From Clostridia bacterium (GTDB lineage: Bacteria; Bacillota; Clostridia; TANB77; CAG-465), in NCBI GenBank assembly GCA_017626395.1, contig JAGAIU010000028.1, forward strand, positions 1 through 64,000: a DNA stretch of 64,000 nt, given 5' to 3'. The position numbers were made by a program, and so were the translations under genes. Positions 33,569 to 41,700 of this stretch are shown piece after piece. A model generated the notes under the pieces. The model saw only the letters and a program-made list of their open reading frames with translations, searched no databases and was not told the origin of the DNA. Position 1 is the stretch's first letter. Each line of letters starts with the position of its first letter.

Positions 33569-33627
33569 AAGCCCAGAAGTAAAGCTTACGCAGTTTACTT
33601 GCTAAGGGCTTTTATTTGATTTATAAT
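33569..33627 (+). promoter_or_regulatory. Composite terminator-promoter element, two-hairpin form
   Basis: An outer stem AAGCCC (33569-33574) with GGGCTT (33606-33611) encloses AAGTAAA (33577-33583) with TTTACTT (33594-33600). The T-rich tail follows. TTGCTA (33599-33604), a 17-bp spacer and perfect TATAAT (33622-33627) form a promoter for the hydrolase gene. It follows the same principle as the other elements with a different sequence. Confidence 0.6.
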
Positions 33628-33649
33628 AAAATAAAGTTGGTGATAGAAT

Positions 33650-34303
33650 ATGAAAGTTAATGTAAATGGAATAAATATACATTATGAAGTATATGGAGAA
33701 GGACAACCAATAATTTTACTTCATGGTAATAGTGAGAATTTAAATATTTTTGATAAACTAGTAGAACAACTAAAAAATGAATATAAAGTATATGCAATAG
33801 ATAGTAGATGTCACGGAGAAAGTGATAATCCAGAAGAAATATCATATGATTTAATGGCACAAGATGTAATAGAATTTATTAAAACTCTAAATTTAAATAA
33901 ACCAATATTATATGGTTTTAGTGATGGTGGAATAATAGGAATACTTGTAGCTATTAAAGAGCCAGATATATTATCTAAAGCAATAGTAAGTGGAGCAAAT
34001 GTAACTCCAGATGCTTTAAGTAAGATGTTTATGATTATAACAAAAATTATGGGATTCTTTACTAAGAATAAACTGTTTAAAATGATGCAAAATGAACCTA
34101 ATATAACTTGTGAAGAATTACAAAGTATAAAAATACCAGTTCATGTACTTGCTGGAGAAAAAGATGTAATAAAAGAGGAACATACTAAAATGATAGCAGA
34201 AAATATTCCTAATAGTACATTAGAAATAATAGCTGGTGAAAATCATGGAAGTTATATTATACATAGTGAAAAATTATATGATATATTAAAAAAATATATT
34301 TAA
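33650..34303 (+). CDS. Alpha/beta hydrolase
   Basis: A 217-aa alpha/beta-hydrolase: IILLHGNSEN (oxyanion loop), DSRCHGESD, nucleophile elbow GFSDGG near residue 90, and a catalytic His in GENHGSY near the end; Asp in AGEKDVI. The substrate is unknown. No signal peptide. It is cotranscribed with the DUF362 gene (14-nt gap). Confidence 0.88.
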   Translation: MKVNVNGINIHYEVYGEGQPIILLHGNSENLNIFDKLVEQLKNEYKVYAIDSRCHGESDNPEEISYDLMAQDVIEFIKTLNLNKPILYGFSDGGIIGILVAIKEPDILSKAIVSGANVTPDALSKMFMIITKIMGFFTKNKLFKMMQNEPNITCEELQSIKIPVHVLAGEKDVIKEEHTKMIAENIPNSTLEIIAGENHGSYIIHSEKLYDILKKYI

Positions 34304-34317
34304 GAAAGGATATTTTT

Positions 34318-35187
34318 ATGGAAAAAGCAAAAGTATATTTTACAAAAGAAATTACACCTGAAAGTGTAGTAAAAATGTTTGAAGTATTAAATAAAGAATT
34401 ACCAGGAAAAGTAGCAGTTAAAGTTCATTCTGGTGAGAAAGGAAACCAAAATTATCTACGTCCAGAATTTTTAAAGCAAATAATTGAACATGTAAATGGA
34501 ACAATTGTTGAATGTAATACTGCATATGAAGGACAAAGAAATACAACAGAAAAACATAAAGAACTTATGAAAGAACATGGATGGAGCGAAATATTTGATG
34601 TAGATATTCTAGATGCAGAAGGTCCAGACTTAGTATTAGATATACCAATAGGCAAAGTTATAACTAAAAACTATGTTGGGAAAAATATTGAAAAGTATGA
34701 TGCTATGCTTGTAGTATCACACTTTAAAGGACATCCAATGGGTGGATATGGTGGAGCATTAAAACAATTATCTATAGGTGTTGCTTCATCATATGGTAAA
34801 GCATATATTCATGGGGCAGGAAATGTAGAAAAAATATGGACATCAGATCATGATAAATTTTTAGAATCAATGGCTGATGCTGCATCTTCAGTAGTTAATT
34901 ATTTTAAAGATAATATTGCATATATAAATATAATGTGTAATATGTCAGTAGATTGTGATTGTTGTGCAGTAGCTGAAGATCCTTGTATGAAAGATATAGG
35001 GATACTTGCATCTTTAGATCCAGTTGCACTAGATAAAGCTTGTGTAGATTTAGTATATAATTCGAAAGATCCAGGAAGAGATCATCTAGTAGAAAGAATT
35101 GAATCTAGAAATGGCACTCATACAATTGATGTTGCTGCAGAAATTGCTGTTGGTACTAAAGAATACGAAATAATAGAAGTGGAATAA
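34318..35187 (+). CDS. DUF362-family (Fe-S associated) protein
   Basis: A 289-aa protein with VAVKVHSGEKGN at the start, HFKGHPMGGYGGALKQLSIG in the middle and SVDCDCCAVAEDPCM then GILASLDPVALDKACVDL near the C-terminus, the DUF362 pattern. The Cys cluster is reduced relative to members with two [4Fe-4S] ferredoxin domains. The function is not known. AAGGAT precedes the start. Confidence 0.85.
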   Translation: MEKAKVYFTKEITPESVVKMFEVLNKELPGKVAVKVHSGEKGNQNYLRPEFLKQIIEHVNGTIVECNTAYEGQRNTTEKHKELMKEHGWSEIFDVDILDAEGPDLVLDIPIGKVITKNYVGKNIEKYDAMLVVSHFKGHPMGGYGGALKQLSIGVASSYGKAYIHGAGNVEKIWTSDHDKFLESMADAASSVVNYFKDNIAYINIMCNMSVDCDCCAVAEDPCMKDIGILASLDPVALDKACVDLVYNSKDPGRDHLVERIESRNGTHTIDVAAEIAVGTKEYEIIEVE

Positions 35188-35248
35188 AAAGTATAACAAA
35201 ATAAAAAATTTTTCATATTATAATATTATGAAAGGAAGATAAAATAAT

Positions 35249-35758
35249 ATGGAAAATTACTATAAAAATAACTATAATTCATATATGAATTGCTACAATT
35301 TTGGATATGATACCAACTGTTCTAGAAGTAGTGAAAAAGATGGTATTTCTGAAAATGATAGACATGACTATGGTCCTGAACCGTTAGTAGTAGATATTGA
35401 AGATATGACTAAAAATAATGATACATTTAGAACAACATTATGGACTGGTGAATATTTACAACTTACTTTAATGAGCATACCAGTTGGCGATAGTATAGGG
35501 CTTGAAATGCATGCTGATACAGATCAATTTATACGAATTGAAGAAGGATTAGGATTAGTTCAAATGGGTGAAGAAGAAAATAACGTTACATATCAAAGAA
35601 GAGTAGGAGAAGATTATGCTACTTTAATACCAGCAGGTAAGTGGCACAACATAGTAAATATTGGTAATGTACCATTAAAACTATATTCAATATATGCACC
35701 TCCTCATCATCCATATGGAACAGTACAAAATACTAAAAAAGATGCAATGCATGAATAG
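35249..35758 (+). CDS. Cupin-domain protein
   Basis: A 169-aa protein with a Tyr/Asn-rich N-terminal tail (about 1-25) and a cupin barrel containing GLEMHADTDQFIRIEEG and PAGKWHNIVNIG, the two metal motifs. This Asn/Tyr tail plus cupin occurs in clostridial spore-coat-like proteins, but assignment is tentative. GGAAG precedes the start; a terminator follows. Confidence 0.85.
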   Translation: MENYYKNNYNSYMNCYNFGYDTNCSRSSEKDGISENDRHDYGPEPLVVDIEDMTKNNDTFRTTLWTGEYLQLTLMSIPVGDSIGLEMHADTDQFIRIEEGLGLVQMGEEENNVTYQRRVGEDYATLIPAGKWHNIVNIGNVPLKLYSIYAPPHHPYGTVQNTKKDAMHE

Positions 35759-35769
35759 AAAAGCAGAAA

Positions 35770-35804
35770 AATAAGGAATATCAATAGATATTCTTTATTT
35801 TTTT
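35770..35804 (+). terminator. Terminator after the cupin gene
   Basis: A 13-bp stem (35770-35782 with 35787-35799, one G-U pair) with loop AATA is followed by seven T. Confidence 0.85.
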
Positions 35805-35809
35805 ATAAT

Positions 35810-35833
35810 CTATTTAGAAAATATTCAAAATAG
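35810..35833. promoter_or_regulatory. Upstream SdpR-type operator (O1)
   Basis: A 24-bp imperfect palindrome with outer CTATTTAGAAA and AAATAG, 20 of 24 positions identical to O2 at 35865-35888. It lies directly upstream of the -35 box. Together O1 and O2 bracket the promoter at a centre distance of 55 bp. Confidence 0.65.
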
Positions 35834-35835
35834 AA

Positions 35836-35864
35836 TTGACAAGGTGTAAAAATAATGATATAAT
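35836..35864 (+). promoter_or_regulatory. sdpR-sdpI promoter
   Basis: Perfect TTGACA (35836-35841), 17-bp spacer, perfect TATAAT (35859-35864), preceded by TGA: near-ideal strength, as expected for a tightly repressed unit. Confidence 0.85.
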
Positions 35865-35888
35865 CTATTTAGAAATATTTCTAAATAG
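35865..35888. promoter_or_regulatory. Perfect palindromic operator O2 of sdpR
   Basis: A perfect 24-bp palindrome: CTATTTAGAAAT followed by its reverse complement ATTTCTAAATAG. It starts immediately after the -10 box and covers the transcription start. It is the obvious site for the ArsR-family regulator encoded 15 nt downstream. Confidence 0.85.
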
Positions 35889-35902
35889 AAAGAAGGGATT
35901 AT

Positions 35903-36181
35903 ATGGGAATGTCAGAAACTTTAAAAGCTATATCTGATCCTATCAGAAGAGATATACTTAATATGCTAAAAGATGGGAAAAAAACTGCAGGAGAGATAGC
36001 TGAAAAATTTGAACTTACTGGTGCGACTATATCATATCATTTATCTTTATTAAAAAAAGCGGGATTAATAGTAGAGTCGAAGTACAAGAACTTTATTTAT
36101 TATGAGCTAAATATATCTGTATTTGAAGAAGTTTTAATATGGATAAAAAGTTTAGGAGGAGATTTAAATGAAAAAAATTAA
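35903..36181 (+). CDS. sdpR: ArsR-family autorepressor SdpR-like
   Basis: A 92-aa winged-helix repressor: LKAISDPIRRDILNMLKDGKK, then ISYHLSLLKKAGLI as recognition helix, and FIYYELNISVFEEV. No metal-binding Cys motif, as in SdpR. In Bacillus, SdpR represses its own operon and is sequestered by membrane SdpI. It overlaps sdpI by 14 nt and is preceded by two matching operators. Confidence 0.88.
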   Translation: MGMSETLKAISDPIRRDILNMLKDGKKTAGEIAEKFELTGATISYHLSLLKKAGLIVESKYKNFIYYELNISVFEEVLIWIKSLGGDLNEKN

Positions 36182-36788
36182 TTTAAAAACTTTAATAGTA
36201 ACAAGTTTAGCTTGTTTGCTACCGATTTTAATTGGATTAGTTTATTATAATCAGCTACCAGAGCAAGTTGCAATCCATTTTGATATAAATAATAATCCGG
36301 ATAATTATTTTTCTAAAGCAGCATTCGTATTTGGAATGCCAGTAATAATGATGTTAATTCAAGTATTTAGTTGCCTTATGAGTGATTTAACAGACAAGAA
36401 TAAAGAGGCAAATAAAAAAGCTGTGAGTGTATTTAAATGGATTATACCTATGATTACTATTGTTCTATATATAGTAACTATATTATATGCTTTAGGTAAA
36501 GCGTTAGATATTAGAGTAATAGTTATGTTTATTCTTGGAACTATGTTTATAGTAATGGGAAATTATACACCTAAAACTAAAGGCATGCTTCATTTTGGAA
36601 CTAAAAAAATAACTGATGAAGAGCTTGAAAGAAAAGTTAACAGAATATCTGGATATATATTAATTTTAGATGGATTAATGTGTATAATTAGTACAATATT
36701 TAATCCTATAGTTAGTATATGTGTAGTTGGACTTTTAGTTGTTGAAGCAATTGTTTTAGCAATATATACATGGTCAAAAGTAAAATAA
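36168..36788 (+). CDS. sdpI: SdpI-family membrane immunity/signal protein
   Basis: A 206-aa polytopic protein with about six membrane helices. The DUF1648 motif (YNQLPEQVAIHFDINNNPD region, LPEQVAIHFD core) sits between helices 1 and 2, and the C-terminal SdpI domain with VNRISGYILILDG follows. In Bacillus, SdpI gives immunity to the SdpC toxin and recruits SdpR. No sdpABC toxin genes are in the window, so it may sense a foreign toxin. GGAGG is inside the sdpR end. Confidence 0.88.
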   Translation: MKKINLKTLIVTSLACLLPILIGLVYYNQLPEQVAIHFDINNNPDNYFSKAAFVFGMPVIMMLIQVFSCLMSDLTDKNKEANKKAVSVFKWIIPMITIVLYIVTILYALGKALDIRVIVMFILGTMFIVMGNYTPKTKGMLHFGTKKITDEELERKVNRISGYILILDGLMCIISTIFNPIVSICVVGLLVVEAIVLAIYTWSKVK

Positions 36789-36801
36789 AATTTATCAAGG
36801 T

Positions 36802-36838
36802 AAGGAGTATTGCAAAATACTCCTTTTTATGTTAATAT
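36802..36838 (+). promoter_or_regulatory. Composite terminator-promoter element 8 (divergent stem)
   Basis: AAGGAGTATT (36802-36811) pairs with AATACTCCTT (36816-36825) around a GCAA tetraloop, followed by T. TTGCAA (36810-36815), 17-bp spacer and TAATAT (36833-36838) follow the same arrangement as the other elements though the stem sequence is unrelated. The next gene starts 100 nt later. Confidence 0.6.
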
Positions 36839-36937
36839 ATTAGTCGGCAATTATAATAAAAATGCGAATACAGTTATTTGTATATACGGGTTAGATAATT
36901 ATTCTAATTGCAAATAAAAATGAGGAGGGATAATTTT

Positions 36938-37528
36938 ATGAAGATTGGAATAGACTTAGATGGTGTAGTAATTGATAGTGAAACTACTTTTAGAACTTTT
37001 GAGGAGATATTCTCAATAGATGTATTAAAAAATGGTGACAAAATAATAGATAGAGAAGAGCCTAAGTTTCAATCAAGATACAACTGGACTAAAGAGCAAG
37101 AGGATGAATTTATTCACAACTATATGTTAAAAGCTTCAAAAGAAAGTCACTTGATGTCAGGTTTTAAAACTGTATATGAATTGTTAAAAGAACAAGGTCA
37201 TGAGTTTGTAGTAATAACTGCACGTGGTGGGTATTTTCCAGAGATGAAAGATGATGCTCTACGAGCTTTAGAAGAAGGGAATATTACTTTTGATAAATTC
37301 TACTGGAGAACTAATAATAAACTACAAGCTTGTATAGACGAAAAAGTAGATATTATGATAGATGATGACTGGAAGATAGTTAAACATTTATCAGATAATG
37401 GAATTAAGACTTTGTATTTTAGAGATACAAATTTAAAAAGATTGCCTGAAAGTGAGCTTATTACAGAAGTGAATAACTGGGGAGACATCTATAGAGTTAT
37501 AACTAATCTTAATAATTCTCAAAAATAA
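36938..37528 (+). CDS. HAD-superfamily 5' nucleotidase-like (NT5C)
   Basis: A 196-aa HAD phosphatase with IGIDLDGVVID (nucleophile Asp pair), VITARGG (motif II Thr) and DIMIDDDWK (motif IV). The pattern fits the 5'(3')-deoxyribonucleotidase family PF06941. GGAGGG is 9 nt before the start at 36938. Cotranscribed with the zinc-ribbon gene. Confidence 0.82.
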   Translation: MKIGIDLDGVVIDSETTFRTFEEIFSIDVLKNGDKIIDREEPKFQSRYNWTKEQEDEFIHNYMLKASKESHLMSGFKTVYELLKEQGHEFVVITARGGYFPEMKDDALRALEEGNITFDKFYWRTNNKLQACIDEKVDIMIDDDWKIVKHLSDNGIKTLYFRDTNLKRLPESELITEVNNWGDIYRVITNLNNSQK

Positions 37529-37552
37529 ATTATATAAAAGGAGGGAAATATT

Positions 37553-37759
37553 ATGCCTAAATGGATATGTCCAAAATGCAATTGTACAGAATATGAAACA
37601 GATCAGATTCAAACAACAGGTGGAAATTTTTCAAAGGTATTTAATGTTCAAAATAAAAAGTTTGTTGCAGTAAGTTGTAAGAAATGTGGATATACAGAAT
37701 TTTATAAAAAAACAACGTCAGCAGCAATGAATATTTTTGACTTCTTTATGAATAACTAA
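37553..37759 (+). CDS. Zn-ribbon nucleic-acid-binding-like protein (DUF2082 type)
   Basis: A 68-aa zinc ribbon with CPKCNC and CKKCGY as two knuckles about 35 residues apart, and a hydrophobic FDFFMNN end. It matches PF09855-like small proteins of unknown function. AGGAGGG precedes the start. Confidence 0.82.
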   Translation: MPKWICPKCNCTEYETDQIQTTGGNFSKVFNVQNKKFVAVSCKKCGYTEFYKKTTSAAMNIFDFFMNN

Positions 37760-37767
37760 TTAACTAA

Positions 37768-37799
37768 CATCCAAAATTATATATTTTGGATGCTTTTTA
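37768..37799 (+). terminator. Terminator after the zinc-ribbon gene
   Basis: CATCCAAAAT pairs with ATTTTGGATG around a 5-nt loop, followed by CTTTTT. Confidence 0.85.
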
Positions 37800-37879
37800 T
37801 ATTGTATTAAATTTATTTATGATATAATTTTATTGATAAAAATAATAGAATAAAAAATAAATATAAAGGAGCGAGTTAT

Positions 37880-38374
37880 ATGATTTTAAGAGAATATATA
37901 GAAAGTGATGCAAAAGAAATATTAAGCTGGATAAAATCTGAAAGAGAATTAAGACTTTGGAGCTGGGAAAGATATAAAGATTATCCTGTAACACCTAAAG
38001 ACATTAATGATAATTATAATGAATGTAAAGAAAAAGGTGAATTTTATCCAATGACTTTAGTAGATAATGAAAAAATAGTTGGACATTTAATTTTAAGATA
38101 TCCAACAGAAGATAAAACACTTGTAAGAATTGGTTTTATCATTATTAATTCAGATATTAGAGGAAAAGGATATGGAAAAGCTATAATTAACGAAGCAATG
38201 AAATATGCAAGAGAAAAACTTGGAGCTAAAAAGTTTTGCTTAGGAGTTTTTTCTCCTAATGAGAGTGCAATTCATTGTTATAAATCAGTAGGATTTAAAG
38301 AAGTTAGAGTAGACAAAGATGTATACAAATTTAATGATGAAATTTGGGACTGTATTGAAATGGAATTAGAATAA
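37880..38374 (+). CDS. GNAT acetyltransferase, RimJ/RimL-like
   Basis: A 164-aa GNAT. LREYIESDAKEILSWI, IRGKGYGKAIINEAM (acetyl-CoA loop) and AIHCYKSVGFKEV mark the fold. Substrate unknown. AAGGAGCG precedes the start. The reading frame continues past its TAA into the remnant at 38375-38548. Confidence 0.85.
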   Translation: MILREYIESDAKEILSWIKSERELRLWSWERYKDYPVTPKDINDNYNECKEKGEFYPMTLVDNEKIVGHLILRYPTEDKTLVRIGFIIINSDIRGKGYGKAIINEAMKYAREKLGAKKFCLGVFSPNESAIHCYKSVGFKEVRVDKDVYKFNDEIWDCIEMELE

Positions 38375-38548
38375 AAAATAAACTTTAGCTTGAAAAAAAT
38401 AGATAAAAATAGATCAAGCTATTATAATATTGTATCTGGTAAACAATGGGGGAAAACTCAAAATTATGATTTATGTATAGATTCTTTAATTCGAAAACAA
38501 GAAACAGCAGATATTATATGCGAATATGTAAAAAGAGCAAGTAATTAA
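38375..38548 (+). pseudogene. C-terminal remnant of a cytidylate-kinase-like protein
   Basis: An open stretch of 57 codons without a start follows the GNAT stop in the same frame. It encodes LKKIDKNRSSYYNIVSG, WGKTQNYDLCIDS and ETADIICEYVKRASN, which matches the C-terminal third of the cytidylate_kin2 family (DK-R-YY, WG-NYDLC-DS pattern). The P-loop part is missing and no ribosome site is present. Its stop codon lies within terminator-promoter element 6. It looks like the trace of a deletion that joined the GNAT gene to the tail of a former neighbour. Confidence 0.65.
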
Positions 38549-38576
38549 TTGATAATTACTTGCTTTTTGATATTAT
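38536..38576 (+). promoter_or_regulatory. Composite terminator-promoter element 6
   Basis: AGCAAGTAATTA (38536-38547) pairs with TAATTACTTGCT (38553-38564), T run after. TTGATA (38549-38554), here a 16-bp spacer, TATTAT (38571-38576) preceded by TGA. The left arm includes the end of the kinase remnant. The region 38577-38739 before the next gene is AT-rich with one further promoter and nothing else recognisable. Confidence 0.7.
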
Positions 38577-38685
38577 TTAAAAAAATAAATTAATAGCTAA
38601 TATGCAAATAATTATTTAATTTAGACAGATAATATTACAGATAAGAAACAAATGACTAGATAACATTATATTTATGTTAAAAATA

Positions 38686-38714
38686 TTGAAAAAAGTATAG
38701 TTATATGATAATAA
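38686..38714 (+). promoter_or_regulatory. Second candidate promoter of the surface-protein gene
   Basis: TTGAAA (38686-38691), 17-bp spacer, TAATAA (38709-38714) preceded by TGA, 26 nt before the start at 38740. Closer to the gene than element 6. Confidence 0.5.
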
Positions 38715-38739
38715 ATTTAGTAAATAAGAGGGAAAAAGC

Positions 38740-41700
38740 ATGAGAGATAAAATATGGATATTAAGGTTAATCTGTATATTATGTGTGTTTTTTACGGTTA
38801 GTAAATATATTAAAGCGGCAAACGAGGAAATATTACCAGATGATGCAGCAAAAGTTTCTTCTGCCGTGGTAATTCAGACTAAAACTGGAACAGGACCTTT
38901 TGATAATGACGATAGCCCGGGAAATGATTCTAGTGAAGATAATAATATAGTAAGATCTTTTGATCAAGTAACGTGGACAGTTGAAAATACATTTATATTA
39001 AAAGATAGTAGTACAGAAGGAAAATATAGTGGTGGATATGTTAATGTGGAAGGATTTCTTCCAGAAAATTTAAAAGATACTGTGATTTGGGATACTGAAT
39101 CGATGGCATGGGCTCAAGATATAGTGCTATCTGAAGATGGACTAACATTTACAGCTAAATATTATATGACAGAGAAAGAAATAACAGTACCAGGTAAACA
39201 ATCTTTAGTTTTTGTGGCTAAAGTGTTAGGAGCGGGAAATGGTACTAGTATAGTTCCAGAAGTAAAAGTATGGTTAAACGGAAATGCTGATGGAGATAAA
39301 GTAAGTGTTTCAGGGATTAGTGAAACAATAGTCAGTTCAGCACCTAAATATAATATTAAATTAACTAGAAACACATATTGTTCAAAAAGAGTTACGGTAG
39401 ATTATGATTTGGAAGAAATAACAGGAAGAATGTATGGATATTCATTTGTATTACAATTGTATAATACAGATGCTACAAAAGGAATGAAAGGATTAGAATT
39501 CCCTAAAGGAGATATTACTTTTGATTTAGATCTAAGTTTTACTAGAAGTGATATTGAAACTGGTCAAACAGTAAATATAACAGATGATTGCACACCATTA
39601 TTATGGAACTATAAAGTTAATATGAGCGGAAAAAATAATGGAGTTATTGCAGATAGAGTAATGCAATGGTTAAATTCTGATGAATCATTTAATGTTAGAT
39701 GGGCACCATATGGTATGGCTAGAACTGATAGAAATAATTCTATATATGATTCTGGTAGCATTTCAATGACACAAAATGGAAGTAAAATATCGGTTACTGT
39801 TTCAGATTACAAATTTGATGGTATTTTTCCTAAATATAATGGGGAATATAATGCAAACACAATAATTTATCCCGAAAATATAGGATGTTTTAGTGCAGGC
39901 TATTTCCAAATTTTAGTGCCAGAAAATGAAGCAAGTCTTGATGATAATAAAACATATTATTTAACAGTAAAAGATACTAATATTAATGCAACGTCAATTA
40001 CAGATGCACAAGTGAATACTCAAATTATAAATAACGATGATAGCATTTCTATGACTCACGTACGTTTAGTAAAAGGTACATATGGTAAATTCGTAGACCT
40101 TTCAGCACAATCAGGTTATCCAATACTTGGCCTTACTAATAGAGGTAGAGGTGGAGATACAGTAATGACACCTGGAAATGTATTCAAAACTAATTTGGTT
40201 GCATCTGTAAGTAATTCTGCGGATGAACCATATTATATTTATAGTGCAAATCAAATGTATAAATTTGATGGTGAAGGATTTGAACCAAATACAGATAAGA
40301 TAGTATTCAGTGCAACTTCATCTTTAACATTTAATGCCTACTATTTAACTAAAAAAGATGGAACTAACTGGGCTTCTCAAGATGAAATGAATAATACAGT
40401 GGATTTAGCGGATTTTAATATTTACAAAAATAAATCAGATATACCAGACGGTCATATTTGTGTTGGATTATTCTTCGAATCAAATAATGATGGTGTATGG
40501 ATTCCTACTTGGAGTACAATTTCTGTGCAAATGAAGGTTAAAGAAACTGCACCGGTAAATCAGACTTATGGTATGACAATGGCTACAATGTTATGGGATG
40601 AAGCAAATAAGTTGGATAGAAGTATATACAATATAGAAAATAATATAGATTTTTCAACATATCCACAATATGTATATTATGCCGGTCAAATGCCATATGT
40701 AAAAACTGAGTATAATGAAGATGGAAGTATTGTATCAGGTACACATAGAGGAAGTTATACATATGGTAATACTATATATGTGGTTGGCGCAAATCAAACA
40801 GTTGAAATAGAAGCAGTAGACACTGATGGAAATATTAAAACTAACTATGATTTAGGAAAAAATGAATATGATGTAACTTATAAGATTTCTCCTATACTTT
40901 CATCAGACAATGATAATGTTAAAATTGGGGATATAACTGTAATACTTACAGATACATTACCACAAGGATTAACATATGTATCTGGAAGCTCAAATTATGG
41001 TGATCCAGAAATAACAGAAAATGATGATGGTTCAGCTACTTTAGTTTGGAAAATATATAATTGTGTTGTAGAGGAAGAAATTACTCCGTTAACATTTAAT
41101 GCACATATAGATGAAGAATCACCAAACGGGAAACAATTTACAAACAAAGTAGTAATTAGTACAGATAAGTTAGGAAATATTAAAGAAGTCAATAGAACAG
41201 ATACAACAACTATACAAGTAATAAACTTATCTTCACACAGATTATATAAAATAAGTAATACACCAACTATTGAAAAAGACGGAACAATAACATATGTATT
41301 ATCGTATAAAAATAATACAGACTATAAAATATCAGATTTCCAATTATTAGATATATTACCATATAATGGAGATGATAGAGGTAGTTCTTTTGAAGGTACA
41401 TATATACTAGAAAAACTTGTTGTAACTCAAGAAAAAACAGATGGAACTATAATTTCAAATGAGAATTTGAAAATACTTTATACATCAGATGAAAGTGTAA
41501 GAGGTACTGTAACAAGTAAAGACACTAATCTGGGTGAAGGGTGGAATACGATTACATCAACTGAAATAAATGATGATGCAACAGCTATTGCAGTAAGAGG
41601 AGAGATAGCAGAACAAGTTAAAGTTACAGTAGAATTTGTACTTAAAACTTCTGGAAATGGAGAGTCAGATAAGTATATAAATAATGCAACTGCACAAGTA

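Noticed and set aside
25871-38548. Accessory patchwork considered as a prophage or integrative element
   Set aside because: No integrase, terminase, capsid, relaxase or attachment repeats were found; the genes are individually common chromosomal accessory genes.
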